From NCBI RefSeq assembly GCF_000520955.1, contig NZ_JACC01000007.1, positions 157,913 through 221,912 of the forward strand: a DNA stretch of 64,000 nt, read 5' to 3'. The notes beneath the pieces were generated by a model. That model had not been told where the DNA came from. It did not search any database and saw only the letters and a list, made by a program, of their open reading frames with translations. Positions 47,317 to 56,881 of the stretch are shown here, piece after piece (the stretch's first letter is position 1; each line of letters starts with the position of its first letter). The stretch comes from Aquimarina pacifica. GTDB lineage: Bacteria > Bacteroidota > Bacteroidia > Flavobacteriales > Flavobacteriaceae. A program made the translations under genes and the position numbers.

Positions 47317-50300
47317 ATGGAAGAAACTAACACTAACGAACATACACAATTAGACGGAGGCACCTATGAAATCATTCAGAATCGTTTGCAAAAACAAAAG
47401 AGTGAACTTCAAAGTCGCCTCACCCAACTAAATGATGCTCGAAAAGAAGTTTTTGGTAGTGTAGAAACCAAACTTATTGCCAATAACAGAATCAATACAG
47501 AGAACAATTGTATTGCCAGAGATATTGTTACTATTGGTGATTTTTGTCTTTTTGGATACAATGTTCATTTTGGATTAAGAACAGAGATAAAACTAGATGA
47601 CGTATTTAGCATCTACACCTATTCTGATGATCATTTTGTCAATAAAAAATTAGATCTTATTACTGACCCAGCTTTCATTAATGATTTCAGTAATCTTTAT
47701 AAATACTATAGAAACACCATTTTTTCGAAATTCGCTGTTGTAGGCAACTATTTACACATGGTTTTTCAACTTAGTGAGAGTATTACTGACATCAAAACCT
47801 TTAAGTGGTTAATTAATCAAGGTAAACTCACCTATATTGATAATCGTAGTGAACATGAATTTAAGTTTCCTAGTCAATATGATTTTGAGTGGATCGAAGT
47901 AACAAGGGACATGCATCGTTATGGTACCCATCCACATATCTCTATATTAGACAAAATATTTGTTGAAACCGTAGGTGGCGATCTAACAATAAAAATAGAG
48001 GATAATACCGAAGATGGAAAAGGTATTTACAACGAAGTCGTAGAGCATGTTGATCAAACACTTGATGACGGACAATATCGATTTGCAAACCTTGGAAACC
48101 TGATTGCCATAGAAATCAAACCTTTTCAGGAAACACCTCGATATTTCGTTTATAACCACAAGGTACAGGAAGTCAAAAAAATCGAATGTATAAAGGATGC
48201 CTGCATCCTCTTGCCAGATGATCAGGGAATTATATATCCCAATGGATACTACTTGCAATCTGGCGAAGTAAAACTGTTTAGTAATGAAGTCCAGAATGTA
48301 ACTTTTCAGGAAAAAATAAGCTCCCCTAACGGAGAAGATTTTTTGTATGTTTTCTATCAAAGTGAAGAGGGCCTATATACATTGATGTCCTATAATGTGA
48401 TTGACCAAGAAGTAAAAACCCCCATTATCTGTAACGGTTTTACAATTCTTGAAAATGGAGAGTTATGTTATTTTAGAACAGAAGAGGAACAGACAAAACA
48501 TCATGTAATACAGATTTGGCAAACTCCTTTCTTAAAAGGAAACATTATACCGTCTAAACACACAGATACTCTTTTATATAAAATAGGAAATAAGGATATC
48601 GTTAAAGCAATGGCAGAATGCCATGCCTTGATCACCTTACTCAATAAAGAAGATAATTATAATGGATTGTACGATGACCTTGCCGCATCCTCTATAGATA
48701 TTGTAGATAGTTATTATTGGATTAGAGAAGAAGAAACCTGCCGATTAGACATCCCTTTGAGTGAAATCAATAATGCTGCAAATGCTGCAATTGACGAATT
48801 CGAAAAAGTAGTTCAGTTACGAAAAACTGCTTCAAGAGTAACCAAAGAAACCCAAACCAAAGCGGATCGTATTTTTAGCAAAATAAAAAGTAGTTCTTTT
48901 AGATCTATCGACGATTTTGTAACTATATTATCGCAATTAAGAACATTACGAGGTGAAGTCATTGGGCTCACAGAAATACGCTACGTAGATCAACAATTTA
49001 TTAGTCAACAAGAAGCTTTGATCATAGAGCAAACTGATAAAATTTCTAAACTATGCGTTCAGTTTTTACTTGATGATAAGGCACTACTCCCCTATCATGA
49101 GCGAGTTACAGAAAAACAAAAACAGCTCGAAAGCATCAAAAAAGTAATTGATGCTAAGCAATTAGAAGAAGAAGTCAATCAAATTGCTAAAGATCTAGAA
49201 ATGTTAATAGATATTGTTTCTAATCTAGAGATAGAAGACACCTCGCACTCTACACAAATCATTGACAATATTTCTTTGATTTTTGCTACGATAAACCAAC
49301 TAAAAGCAGGCATAAAGAATACCATAAAATCTCTTGGCAGTCAAGAGGCCAGTGCAGAATTTGCTGCTCAGTTAAAACTAGTAGACCAAAGCATTATCAA
49401 TTATCTAGATATTGCTAGTACTCCAGAAAAAACAGATGAATTACTTAATAAAGTATCGGTACAACTAGAAGATCTCGAAGGACGTTTTGCAGATTTTGAA
49501 GAATTCATTACTCAAATTATAGAAAAACGTGAAGAAGTCTATAATGCTTTTGAAGCAAGAAAAAATAGTCTTACCGAAGCACGGAATAAAAAAGCTATCG
49601 CATTAGAAAATGCAGCAAATCGCATCTTAAAAGGGGTTACAAAAAAAGCATTACGTTTTGATTCAACAACAGAGATCAATGCATATTTTGCATCTGATTT
49701 AATGATCAACAAACTTAGAGATATTATCAAGGATCTAACTAATCTTGATGATGGTGGTAAAGCAGAAACTATAGCAACAGGAATAAAAGTTGCCAAAGAG
49801 GATGCTATCCGTAAGCTAAAGGACAAGCAAGACCTTTATGAAGATGGCGAGAGCGTTATCAAATTAGGAAAACATAAATTCGGAGTCAACAACCAACCTC
49901 TTGACCTAACCATTGTTTTTAAAAATAAAACCCTTCAATACCATCTTACAGGAACTGATTTTTATCAAGAAATTGAAAACAACACTCTTTTGCAGTCAAA
50001 GAAATACTGGGATCAGGAATTGATTTCTGAAAATGAACAGGTATATCGCGCTTCTTATTTGGCATATAAAATTTTTACTACTAATAATAATGTTTTAGGT
50101 TACACAGAAAAAGAATTGCTCGCATTGGTGCAATCAGAAAGCAGTAAAAATTATGCCGAAGGATACGTAAAAGGAGTTCATGATATTGATGCCGCAAAGA
50201 TTCTAAAAGTTTTGATCAATAAAGAAAATGATCTTGGATTATTGAAGTTTGACGCAACATCAAGAGCATATGCACAATATTTTTGGCACCACCTTAACAA

Positions 50301-52209
50301 AGAACAAAAAATATATTGGAACAAGACTATCAAGGCGGCAGGAGAAGTGCTAACTATTTTTCCTGAAAGTAATGAACATCAATCCATACTTCTTTCTTTA
50401 GAGAAGCAAATTTCCGCTTTCGCGGAAAACTCATTATTGTTTGATAATAAATACAACACAAAAACCATTAGCGCATACCTATTCGCAGAATTACAACAAA
50501 ATGATGTTTTCTGTATTAGTCAAACTGCGCATGAGTTATATGAATCTTTTATTTCAGAATTAAAAAAGAAAAAAGCACTCTCGAAATTTAAGAAATCTAT
50601 TGATTCAGATAATACCTCATTCGAAACCAACCAACGTGAGGCTATTGATCGCATAGAACTCACACAACAATGGGTTTCTTCTTTTATCAAAACACACGAT
50701 ATCAGTAAAACTGCATACATTCATGAAGTTGTCTGTGTACTTTTATACAAGAACGAATCAGCATCAGAAGTTATTCATATAAATCCTTATCAAGAGATTG
50801 AAAATCTAAATGGTAGTCATCCGACAATTTCTGAAGGAAGTTTTGAATTTAATTATCACCAATTCATTGATCAACTATCGACTTTTTCGACTATAGAAGT
50901 TCCTGCTTTTGAAAAATACCGGGAAGCAAAACATACGGTAACAGAAACACTAAAAGAGAACTTAAAATTAGAAGAGTTTAAACCCAGAGTATTGTCATCT
51001 TTTGTGCGAAATAAATTAATCGACCAAGTTTATCTTCCTTTATTTGGTGATAATTTGTCTAAACAATTAGGAAGTTTGGGAGATAATAAACGTACAGACA
51101 GAATGGGAATGCTTTTGCTAATCTCACCTCCTGGATATGGTAAAACTACCTTGATGGAGTATATGGCAAATAGATTAGGATTGGTGTTCATGAAAATCAA
51201 TGGCCCAGCTATTGGTCACGAAGTTACTTCTGTAGATCCTATGGCTGCAAACAATGCCGCTGCACGAGAGGAATTAAAGAAGCTTAACTTAGCCTTTGAG
51301 ATGGGCAATAACGTAATGCTTTACCTTGATGATATCCAGCATTGTAATCCTGAGTTTTTACAAAAATTCATTTCGCTAGCCGATGGCACCCGTAAAATTG
51401 AAGGTATCTATAATGGTCATCCAAAAACATATGATTTGCGTAGTAAAAAATTCTGCGTGATTATGGCTGGTAATCCATATACCGAGAGTGGAGACAAATT
51501 TCAGATCCCAGACATGTTAGCTAACCGAGCAGATATTTATAATCTCGGAGATATTATTGGGGATACCGCAGACCTATTTAAATTAAGTCTTATCGAGAAT
51601 GCATTGACTTCTAATCCAATACTACACCAACTAAGTAGTAAGAATTTTGAGGATATTTATGCCTTAATAGCAATGGTAGAATCAGGAAGTCAAGAGGGCA
51701 TTGAGCTACAAGGAAATCACACCAAACAAGAAGTACAAGATTACTTAGCTATCTTAGAAAAAGTTATTGTAATTAGAAATACAGTAATGCAAGTAAATGC
51801 CACCTATATTCAATCTGCGGCAATGGAAGATGACTACCGTACCGAACCATCTTTTAAACTTCAAGGGTCCTACCGAGACATGAGTAAGTTGGTTGCCAAG
51901 GTCGTTCCTATTATGAACCAAAAAGAATTGCAGACGCTCCTTTTGTCTCATTATGAAAATGAATCACAAACATTAACTAGTGCTGCAGAAGGAAACCTTT
52001 TAAAATATAAAGAATTAACCAATACTATTAATACCGAAGAAATTACTAGATGGACAGAAATTAAAGAAACTTTTAATAAAAACAATAAGCTAAAAGGGTT
52101 TGGAGATAAGAATGAGATGGCTCAAGTATTAGCTCAGATGATGCAGTTTAGTGAACATTTATCCGGAATTCAGGAAGTATTAAAAAAAGGTCTAGATAAA
52201 AGGTCATAA
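47317..52209 (+). CDS. Giant AAA ATPase with coiled-coil middle (DNA repair ATPase-like annotation type)
   Basis: The 1630-residue protein has three regions. Residues about 1-480 are beta-rich and may form a propeller-like or other sensor domain (repeated strands such as LFGYNVHFGLRTEIKLDDV). About 490-870 is helical and coiled coil. About 1220-1510 is an AAA module: Walker A is G1273-Y-G-K-T-T1278, Walker B is LYLDD (1335-1339), and a sensor-like Asn is N1386 (MAGNPY), followed by IPDMLANRADIYNLGD, all MoxR-like. There is no signal peptide, so it is cytoplasmic. Public annotation often calls such proteins DNA repair ATPase; I see nothing that proves DNA repair. It closes the PspA/flotillin island and may be its energy-using partner. 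Confidence 0.82.
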   Translation: MEETNTNEHTQLDGGTYEIIQNRLQKQKSELQSRLTQLNDARKEVFGSVETKLIANNRINTENNCIARDIVTIGDFCLFGYNVHFGLRTEIKLDDVFSIYTYSDDHFVNKKLDLITDPAFINDFSNLYKYYRNTIFSKFAVVGNYLHMVFQLSESITDIKTFKWLINQGKLTYIDNRSEHEFKFPSQYDFEWIEVTRDMHRYGTHPHISILDKIFVETVGGDLTIKIEDNTEDGKGIYNEVVEHVDQTLDDGQYRFANLGNLIAIEIKPFQETPRYFVYNHKVQEVKKIECIKDACILLPDDQGIIYPNGYYLQSGEVKLFSNEVQNVTFQEKISSPNGEDFLYVFYQSEEGLYTLMSYNVIDQEVKTPIICNGFTILENGELCYFRTEEEQTKHHVIQIWQTPFLKGNIIPSKHTDTLLYKIGNKDIVKAMAECHALITLLNKEDNYNGLYDDLAASSIDIVDSYYWIREEETCRLDIPLSEINNAANAAIDEFEKVVQLRKTASRVTKETQTKADRIFSKIKSSSFRSIDDFVTILSQLRTLRGEVIGLTEIRYVDQQFISQQEALIIEQTDKISKLCVQFLLDDKALLPYHERVTEKQKQLESIKKVIDAKQLEEEVNQIAKDLEMLIDIVSNLEIEDTSHSTQIIDNISLIFATINQLKAGIKNTIKSLGSQEASAEFAAQLKLVDQSIINYLDIASTPEKTDELLNKVSVQLEDLEGRFADFEEFITQIIEKREEVYNAFEARKNSLTEARNKKAIALENAANRILKGVTKKALRFDSTTEINAYFASDLMINKLRDIIKDLTNLDDGGKAETIATGIKVAKEDAIRKLKDKQDLYEDGESVIKLGKHKFGVNNQPLDLTIVFKNKTLQYHLTGTDFYQEIENNTLLQSKKYWDQELISENEQVYRASYLAYKIFTTNNNVLGYTEKELLALVQSESSKNYAEGYVKGVHDIDAAKILKVLINKENDLGLLKFDATSRAYAQYFWHHLNKEQKIYWNKTIKAAGEVLTIFPESNEHQSILLSLEKQISAFAENSLLFDNKYNTKTISAYLFAELQQNDVFCISQTAHELYESFISELKKKKALSKFKKSIDSDNTSFETNQREAIDRIELTQQWVSSFIKTHDISKTAYIHEVVCVLLYKNESASEVIHINPYQEIENLNGSHPTISEGSFEFNYHQFIDQLSTFSTIEVPAFEKYREAKHTVTETLKENLKLEEFKPRVLSSFVRNKLIDQVYLPLFGDNLSKQLGSLGDNKRTDRMGMLLLISPPGYGKTTLMEYMANRLGLVFMKINGPAIGHEVTSVDPMAANNAAAREELKKLNLAFEMGNNVMLYLDDIQHCNPEFLQKFISLADGTRKIEGIYNGHPKTYDLRSKKFCVIMAGNPYTESGDKFQIPDMLANRADIYNLGDIIGDTADLFKLSLIENALTSNPILHQLSSKNFEDIYALIAMVESGSQEGIELQGNHTKQEVQDYLAILEKVIVIRNTVMQVNATYIQSAAMEDDYRTEPSFKLQGSYRDMSKLVAKVVPIMNQKELQTLLLSHYENESQTLTSAAEGNLLKYKELTNTINTEEITRWTEIKETFNKNNKLKGFGDKNEMAQVLAQMMQFSEHLSGIQEVLKKGLDKRS

Positions 52210-52248
52210 ACCATCTGAAATTATATGAAATATAACATCTTTTACACT

Positions 52249-52278
52249 AACCTTACAGGTCTGGTAGACCGTGAGGTT
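52249..52278. repeat. Palindromic hairpin, possible dispersed intergenic repeat
   Basis: AACCTTAC-A-GGTCT (52249-52262) pairs with AGACC-GTG-AGGTT (52266-52278), with one bulge and one G-T pair. The style resembles short intergenic palindromes common in Flavobacteriaceae. It lies 40 bp after the AAA ATPase stop. Confidence 0.45.
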
Positions 52279-52414
52279 TCAACAAAAATTGTGCAAGTCA
52301 AAATCAGATATATACAAGATCATGACCATTACGTATTCTGACATTGTAGTAAACCAAAATGTTATAGGATACAACAATTCTTCTGAAAAATCACAATATT
52401 CACTCTAAAAAAAC

Positions 52415-52460
52415 AAACACTTAAAAACAGGCAATTTAAATTACCTGTTTTTAAGTGTTT
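52415..52460. terminator. Bidirectional terminator between the AAA ATPase and the unknown propeller-like gene
   Basis: A 23-bp palindrome with one mismatch (52415-52437 with 52438-52460) sits between convergent genes, with A- and T-runs within both arms. Confidence 0.8.
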
Positions 52461-52494
52461 AGGGCGTATCATCTAAATTAATGGACCCTATTAT

Positions 52495-53598
52495 TTAATA
52501 TGTAAAATCATACAAATCCCATCGAATTGTATAATCATTACTGATTCCCCATATGTCATCATTGCTATAGAAGTTTCCAATACTGGTTACATCTTTCAGG
52601 TTTAGATTGGCCGAACCTACTAGTTCTAGTGTATGATCTATCACATTATACACATAAATTTCGTTTTCGTAGTATACACGATAATTGTAATCTCCTGAAT
52701 ACTCATTGCCAATAAAATCACTAGCACTAGATGCACTGTTCTGTCCTGAGTCCTCATCATATATAGATACAGGAAAATCAAATTTACCTTCACCATAGTA
52801 CCCATTATCGCCAAAAAACAAAAAATAGTCATTATCCGTTTTATTACTAATATGAGTATAGGTAGTACCATACGAATTAGGTGAAAGTGCAAAACTAGTT
52901 CCATCATCAGCACTCATATATACGCTACCCTGATCAATCACTATTAATGATCCGTTTGCATAAATTAACTGGTGATCACTGTTGCTCTGAGAAAAAGGTA
53001 AATTATCATTAACAATAGTGAATGATGCTCCTTGGTTATTACTTCTGTATAAGGTGTTTTCGGATATTACATAGATACTTTCTCCAAAAACATAGATCCC
53101 ATTATCAAAAAAATTATCATTGAAATTATTGTAATTATACTTAGTAAAACCTAAAGTATCAAAATCATTTAATACGTAGAGTTCGCCACCTCCGCAAATA
53201 ATAAACGAATTTCCGAAAGCAACAATATCATAAAAATATCTATCATCAGTAAACTCATAGACCAGTGCATCTCTCTGCACAGGATCAGCTATTACTAATG
53301 CCTGTTGATCACCTACTGCAACAACATACTTTTCACCATTAGCGGCAGTATAGGTGTCGAGTGCAAATAATTCTGTTTCGAAATTTAAATGATATCCAGA
53401 ACTTGAGTCTTGAGCATATTTGTATTCGGGGGTTATCATAACAGGAGTCTGTGAATACACTATACTTTCATATTCTTCCTGAAAATCAACCCTTAAAGGC
53501 TTATCAATGTTATACGACTCTAGTTGTTGTGTGGTTAGTTCAATTAATTTATTTTCGTAGTCTGCATAAGAGTGTGTGATCAAAGAAGTAAATAGCAT
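52495..53598 (-). CDS. Unknown beta-propeller-like protein
   Basis: This 367-residue protein is rich in Tyr, Asn, Asp and Gly. It shows repeated short beta blades reminiscent of sialidase/BNR or photosystem-assembly-type propellers (GDQQALVIADPVQRDALVY, SENTLYRSNNQGASFTIVND, DQGSVYMSADDGTSFALS). The last two contain the S-x-D/N-x-G-x-S/T-F Asp-box pattern. There is no convincing signal peptide, and an in-frame stop just upstream rules out a longer N-terminus. Function is unknown. It converges on the AAA ATPase gene and is divergent from a lipoprotein gene. Confidence 0.7.
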   Translation of the reverse strand: MLFTSLITHSYADYENKLIELTTQQLESYNIDKPLRVDFQEEYESIVYSQTPVMITPEYKYAQDSSSGYHLNFETELFALDTYTAANGEKYVVAVGDQQALVIADPVQRDALVYEFTDDRYFYDIVAFGNSFIICGGGELYVLNDFDTLGFTKYNYNNFNDNFFDNGIYVFGESIYVISENTLYRSNNQGASFTIVNDNLPFSQSNSDHQLIYANGSLIVIDQGSVYMSADDGTSFALSPNSYGTTYTHISNKTDNDYFLFFGDNGYYGEGKFDFPVSIYDEDSGQNSASSASDFIGNEYSGDYNYRVYYENEIYVYNVIDHTLELVGSANLNLKDVTSIGNFYSNDDIWGISNDYTIRWDLYDFTY

Positions 53599-53703
53599 AG
53601 TTTCATTTACATTGTACTATTTTTGTTAAATGCAAACGTGCATTGAAGACTTAGTATGTATACTATAGGTTAAATTAACAGAAGCTTTAACACCTCCTTA
53701 TTT

Positions 53704-54645
53704 ATGAAAAAGTTCTTTTCTATTACCATAGTTTTTATACTGTTAATAACATCTTGTACAGAAGAAGACAAACATCCAGAACTACCCCTATTTACAGAGA
53801 ACTTATCAGAAAAATTAATCATTGCCGAATTAGATATCGATTTAAATTTCATAACCGATACAGATGATTTCATCTATATTAAGGATGATAGAAACAATCA
53901 CATGATAATCATACATAGAGACACAAAACAAATAATAAAAAAATTCACTGTAGGTAATAAATTTCTTATTTCTGAAGAGGGAGATATCTATTACTGTAAA
54001 GAAGAATCAACTATATACAACACTGTAGAAACCTACAAAGCAAAAGCTCCTAATTTTGATGAATCTATTATCCCAAAAGACTATTTAGGTTATATGCAAA
54101 TAGATAGCATTTTATCAGAAAATAAAGATGAAATGAGGAGACTTGATCTAAAATACACAAAATCTGATTCATTAAACCTAAATGATAGATATTTTGATTA
54201 CCTGAAAAAAAAGACAAATGAAAATATTAAAAACAGGGTATTAAAAGACTATGAATACATCTTAGACGGGTTAGCATACACCATCATAAAGTATAAGGAC
54301 GGAAGAGAATATGATATTTTTTTCCAGAAGTTCAGATATGATGATTTTCCAGAAGAAATAAACTACCGCTATGAAAATAAAAGTCGCTCAAAAGCCTCTG
54401 ATTATATTAATAAAGAATATATACTTAGAGAATTTGATGACCACTCATTATTGCGTTATAGATTTAGCGGGGGTAATCACTTTGCACCAGGAATTAAAAC
54501 CTCTTTACTCTATTATTACGAGTGTACACTTAAAAACAAATCATTTAAATTTAAATCTGAAAACATTATTGAACAAGTCATAAGCTTTGATGAAGATATT
54601 TTGATAAAATCTAAAGAAAAAACTTATCGGATAACATTAAAATAA
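53704..54645 (+). CDS. Unknown lipoprotein
   Basis: The 313-residue protein starts with a clear lipoprotein signal (MKKFFSITIVFILLITSC, Cys18, then TEEDKHPE). I do not recognise the rest. It is charged and beta-rich, with strands such as DFIYIKDDRNNHMIIIHRDT and EEGDIYYCKEESTIY and many Lys/Glu/Tyr, which might suggest a propeller-like or all-beta periplasmic domain. It is divergent from the propeller-like gene (105 bp gap). A small inverted repeat (AATGCA/TGCATT, 53630-53645) lies between them. Confidence 0.7.
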   Translation: MKKFFSITIVFILLITSCTEEDKHPELPLFTENLSEKLIIAELDIDLNFITDTDDFIYIKDDRNNHMIIIHRDTKQIIKKFTVGNKFLISEEGDIYYCKEESTIYNTVETYKAKAPNFDESIIPKDYLGYMQIDSILSENKDEMRRLDLKYTKSDSLNLNDRYFDYLKKKTNENIKNRVLKDYEYILDGLAYTIIKYKDGREYDIFFQKFRYDDFPEEINYRYENKSRSKASDYINKEYILREFDDHSLLRYRFSGGNHFAPGIKTSLLYYYECTLKNKSFKFKSENIIEQVISFDEDILIKSKEKTYRITLK

Positions 54646-54824
54646 TAGATATCTTGATCCTTCAGTTACTTAAACCCTAGTAGGCATACTCATCAATAAA
54701 ATGCAGCTTTTTCCATTAGTCAAAAGCGACAAATAATAAATCCCTTTTCGTAATTCAAAAAACGAAATTAACTAGTATAATTGAATTCGTGTTTTTAAAA
54801 TAAATTAAAAAACACTATATTTAC

Positions 54825-54846
54825 ATAAGCACTTATATAAATACTT
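54825..54846 (+). promoter_or_regulatory. Putative MarR operator overlapping the start region
   Basis: ATAAG-CA-CTTAT (54825-54836), followed by another CTTAT that runs into the ATG, sits just after TATATTTA (54816-54823), a near-consensus -7 box. Binding here would block its own promoter. The leader would be only about 15-20 bases. Confidence 0.4.
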
Positions 54847-55323
54847 ATGAAAGATACACTACAATCTTTACAAGAATTAGGACTTGGCTCTCGTCTAAAG
54901 CGTCTTAGTGATGTCATGATGAAAGAAACTCAAATAGTCTATGACACCTTACAAATTGATTTTGATCCTTATTTATTTCCCATATTCAAAGTTATAATTG
55001 ACAATAAAAAAACAACCACATCAGAAATCCAACAGCAGCTGCACTACACACAACCGGCCATTACACAATCACTAAACAAGCTATCTGCCAAAAAATTAAT
55101 AATTCATAAAACTGATGTTCTCGATAAACGAAAGAAAATATTTGAGCTTACCAAAAAAGGAAAAGCAATACACCAAAAAATGCTCCCTGTATGGGAAGTA
55201 ATTGACCAACAACTAAAATGGCTTACCGAAGGAAGCACAACCAACCTCATACATCATTTGACCCATCTAGAAGACCAATTAAGGCAGAAGTCTCTAAGTA
55301 AACGAATTCTTGAAAACTTATAA
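54847..55323 (+). CDS. MarR-family transcriptional regulator
   Basis: This 158-residue protein has the MarR winged-helix pattern: N-terminal dimerization helix, then helix-turn-helix TTSEIQQQLHYTQPAITQSLNKLSAKKLI and a wing (HKTDVLDKRKKIFELTKKGKAI) carrying the conserved D-x-R/K-K basic turn. A C-terminal helix completes the dimer interface. Its gene ends 7 bp before the GNAT gene, forming an operon. It probably represses itself and the acetyltransferase in response to a small molecule. Confidence 0.88.
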   Translation: MKDTLQSLQELGLGSRLKRLSDVMMKETQIVYDTLQIDFDPYLFPIFKVIIDNKKTTTSEIQQQLHYTQPAITQSLNKLSAKKLIIHKTDVLDKRKKIFELTKKGKAIHQKMLPVWEVIDQQLKWLTEGSTTNLIHHLTHLEDQLRQKSLSKRILENL

Positions 55324-55330
55324 TACCATC

Positions 55331-55813
55331 ATGAAAACACCAGAAATTATACCTATTATTCCCTTTGAACCAAAATATGCAAAAGATTTTGTTCAACTTA
55401 ATATTGAATGGTTAGAAAAATATTTTGTTGTAGAACCACATGATAGTGATCTTCTTGAGCGCTGTGAAGAGACGATTATCGATCAGGGGGGCTATATTTT
55501 CTTCGCAAAAGTAGCAGAAGAAATTGCAGGTACTTTTGCACTGATTAAAATAGATCAGTCTACCTATGAATTAGGAAAAATGGCTGTCTTACCAAAGTTT
55601 CGTGGCCAACATATTGGCCAGCAACTATTGACATATAGCCTAGAGTTTGCAAAAAAACAACAGTGGTCAAAACTTATATTATACTCAAATACTATTCTCA
55701 AAAATGCAATTCACATTTACAGGAAACACGGATTTAAAGAAGTAAAATTAGAGCAAAATACACCCTACGAGCGCAGTAATATTAAAATGGAATATGTCAT
55801 TAAAAACTCATGA
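55331..55813 (+). CDS. GNAT-family N-acetyltransferase
   Basis: The start is placed at 55331 (160 residues; MKTPEIIPIIPFEPKYAKDF); the frame extends to 55310, where it would overlap the MarR gene. The acetyl-CoA binding motif A is MAVLPKFRGQHIGQQLL (R/Q-x-x-G-x-G/A type: R-G-Q-H-I-G), followed by LILYSNTILKNAIHIYRKHGFKEV, typical of the end of the fold. MarR-GNAT pairs are frequent in bacteria. The substrate is unknown. Confidence 0.88.
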   Translation: MKTPEIIPIIPFEPKYAKDFVQLNIEWLEKYFVVEPHDSDLLERCEETIIDQGGYIFFAKVAEEIAGTFALIKIDQSTYELGKMAVLPKFRGQHIGQQLLTYSLEFAKKQQWSKLILYSNTILKNAIHIYRKHGFKEVKLEQNTPYERSNIKMEYVIKNS

Positions 55814-55887
55814 CACTCCAGTAGACACCTAAGAAGATCGTACGATTAATACTAAAAATAATATCCCGCAATAGTCAAACCACTTTT

Positions 55888-55916
55888 TAGAAAAGGGGTA
55901 AAAACCCCTTTTTCTA
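55888..55916 (+). terminator. Rho-independent terminator of the MarR-GNAT operon
   Basis: TAGAAAAGGGGT (55888-55899) pairs with ACCCC-TTTTT-CTA (55904-55916) with one bulged T, and the arm supplies a T-run. It resembles the GGGG/CCCC hairpins in elements A and B but lacks their flanking blocks. The rest of the gap (55814-56152) also holds a 10-bp palindrome ATCGTACGAT at 55837-55846. Confidence 0.7.
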
Positions 55917-56152
55917 TAACCTTATATATAGATCGCCTCCCCTGATTCCTTTCAAAAACCCTTTAAATTCAAGCATTTAAAACAGCTTCCCTTTAACAAA
56001 AGGAGTGAATACCTTTTAATAACTACAGAATAATAGTATTTTTAAGTAAAAAATAGAACATTGTTACTTATGAATGATTTTATTCGCACAGCCCTTTGTG
56101 GCAAAAATTAACAACCTAATAAACCACATAAAACATCTTAAAACACCTTAAA

Positions 56153-56875
56153 ATGAAAAAAGTAATCCATCAAACAGCCAAAACCATACTTATAAGCCTT
56201 CTCCTTATAGGCTTAAGTTCTTGTGACAAAGAAATGGTCAATCAAGAGTACCTAAAACAAATCGAAGAGTTAAAAAAAGAAATTGTTGAGTTAAAAAAAC
56301 AACTTGATGATAGAGATGGAGAAGTAAAAGAACCCGATTTTATTATTCCTATTGAAAATGCACGACAATTGTATGGCCTATATACTCCCAGAGCAGAATT
56401 AATCGACTCTATAGTTAGAGAAGATGGTCAAGGAAAACCTTTTCAAGCAACTCGTAATTTTCATCTAGAAATTGATGATCTCCAGCAATATTTAAGATTC
56501 GTAAGACAGGAAACAAAAAATAGAAAAATTGAAGTAAGTGGGTATTCCTTTTATTTTGGCATTTACCCAGACGATTACCCGCGTGATCAGAAACTCTATG
56601 CAAAAAGACAAACACTTTTTATCGCACCAACCATAAAAAGAGCCTCTAATGGTGTTGTTTCTCATGCCGCTTTCTCTATTGGCGAAAATAATGAACCCTT
56701 ATTTCTAGATGATTTTTTTAATGATAGAAAAAGCACGAAAGTAGGTAGTAATACATTAAACGGAAAAAAGATGAATCAAGCGAGCTTGTTTAATTTCTCT
56801 ACTACCTCGACATACTCAGCGCAGAGTCTGGTAGCAAATGAATTAACTGGATCACCCCCAAAAGGAAATCAATAA
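56153..56875 (+). CDS. Lipoprotein with N-terminal coiled coil, upstream of a two-component system
   Basis: This 240-residue protein has a lipoprotein signal (LLIGLSSC, Cys24) followed by a heptad-rich coiled coil (about 32-53: YLKQIEELKKEIVELKKQL). A globular domain covers about 60-200, with RNFHLEIDDLQQYLRFV and KIEVSGYSFYFGIYPDDYP. The tail is Ser/Thr/Asn rich. I do not recognise the domain, but in this position, before a membrane protein, histidine kinase and response regulator, it may be an extracytoplasmic signal component or sensor accessory. It lies 6 bp before the next gene. Confidence 0.72.
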   Translation: MKKVIHQTAKTILISLLLIGLSSCDKEMVNQEYLKQIEELKKEIVELKKQLDDRDGEVKEPDFIIPIENARQLYGLYTPRAELIDSIVREDGQGKPFQATRNFHLEIDDLQQYLRFVRQETKNRKIEVSGYSFYFGIYPDDYPRDQKLYAKRQTLFIAPTIKRASNGVVSHAAFSIGENNEPLFLDDFFNDRKSTKVGSNTLNGKKMNQASLFNFSTTSTYSAQSLVANELTGSPPKGNQ

Positions 56876-56881
56876 ATACGA

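Noticed and set aside
47317..52209. Type of phage-defence ATPase as a firm call
   Set aside because: The AAA motifs are clear, but no nuclease, toxin or other defence partner is fused; the position next to PspA and flotillin favours membrane stress, so defence remains only a hypothesis.
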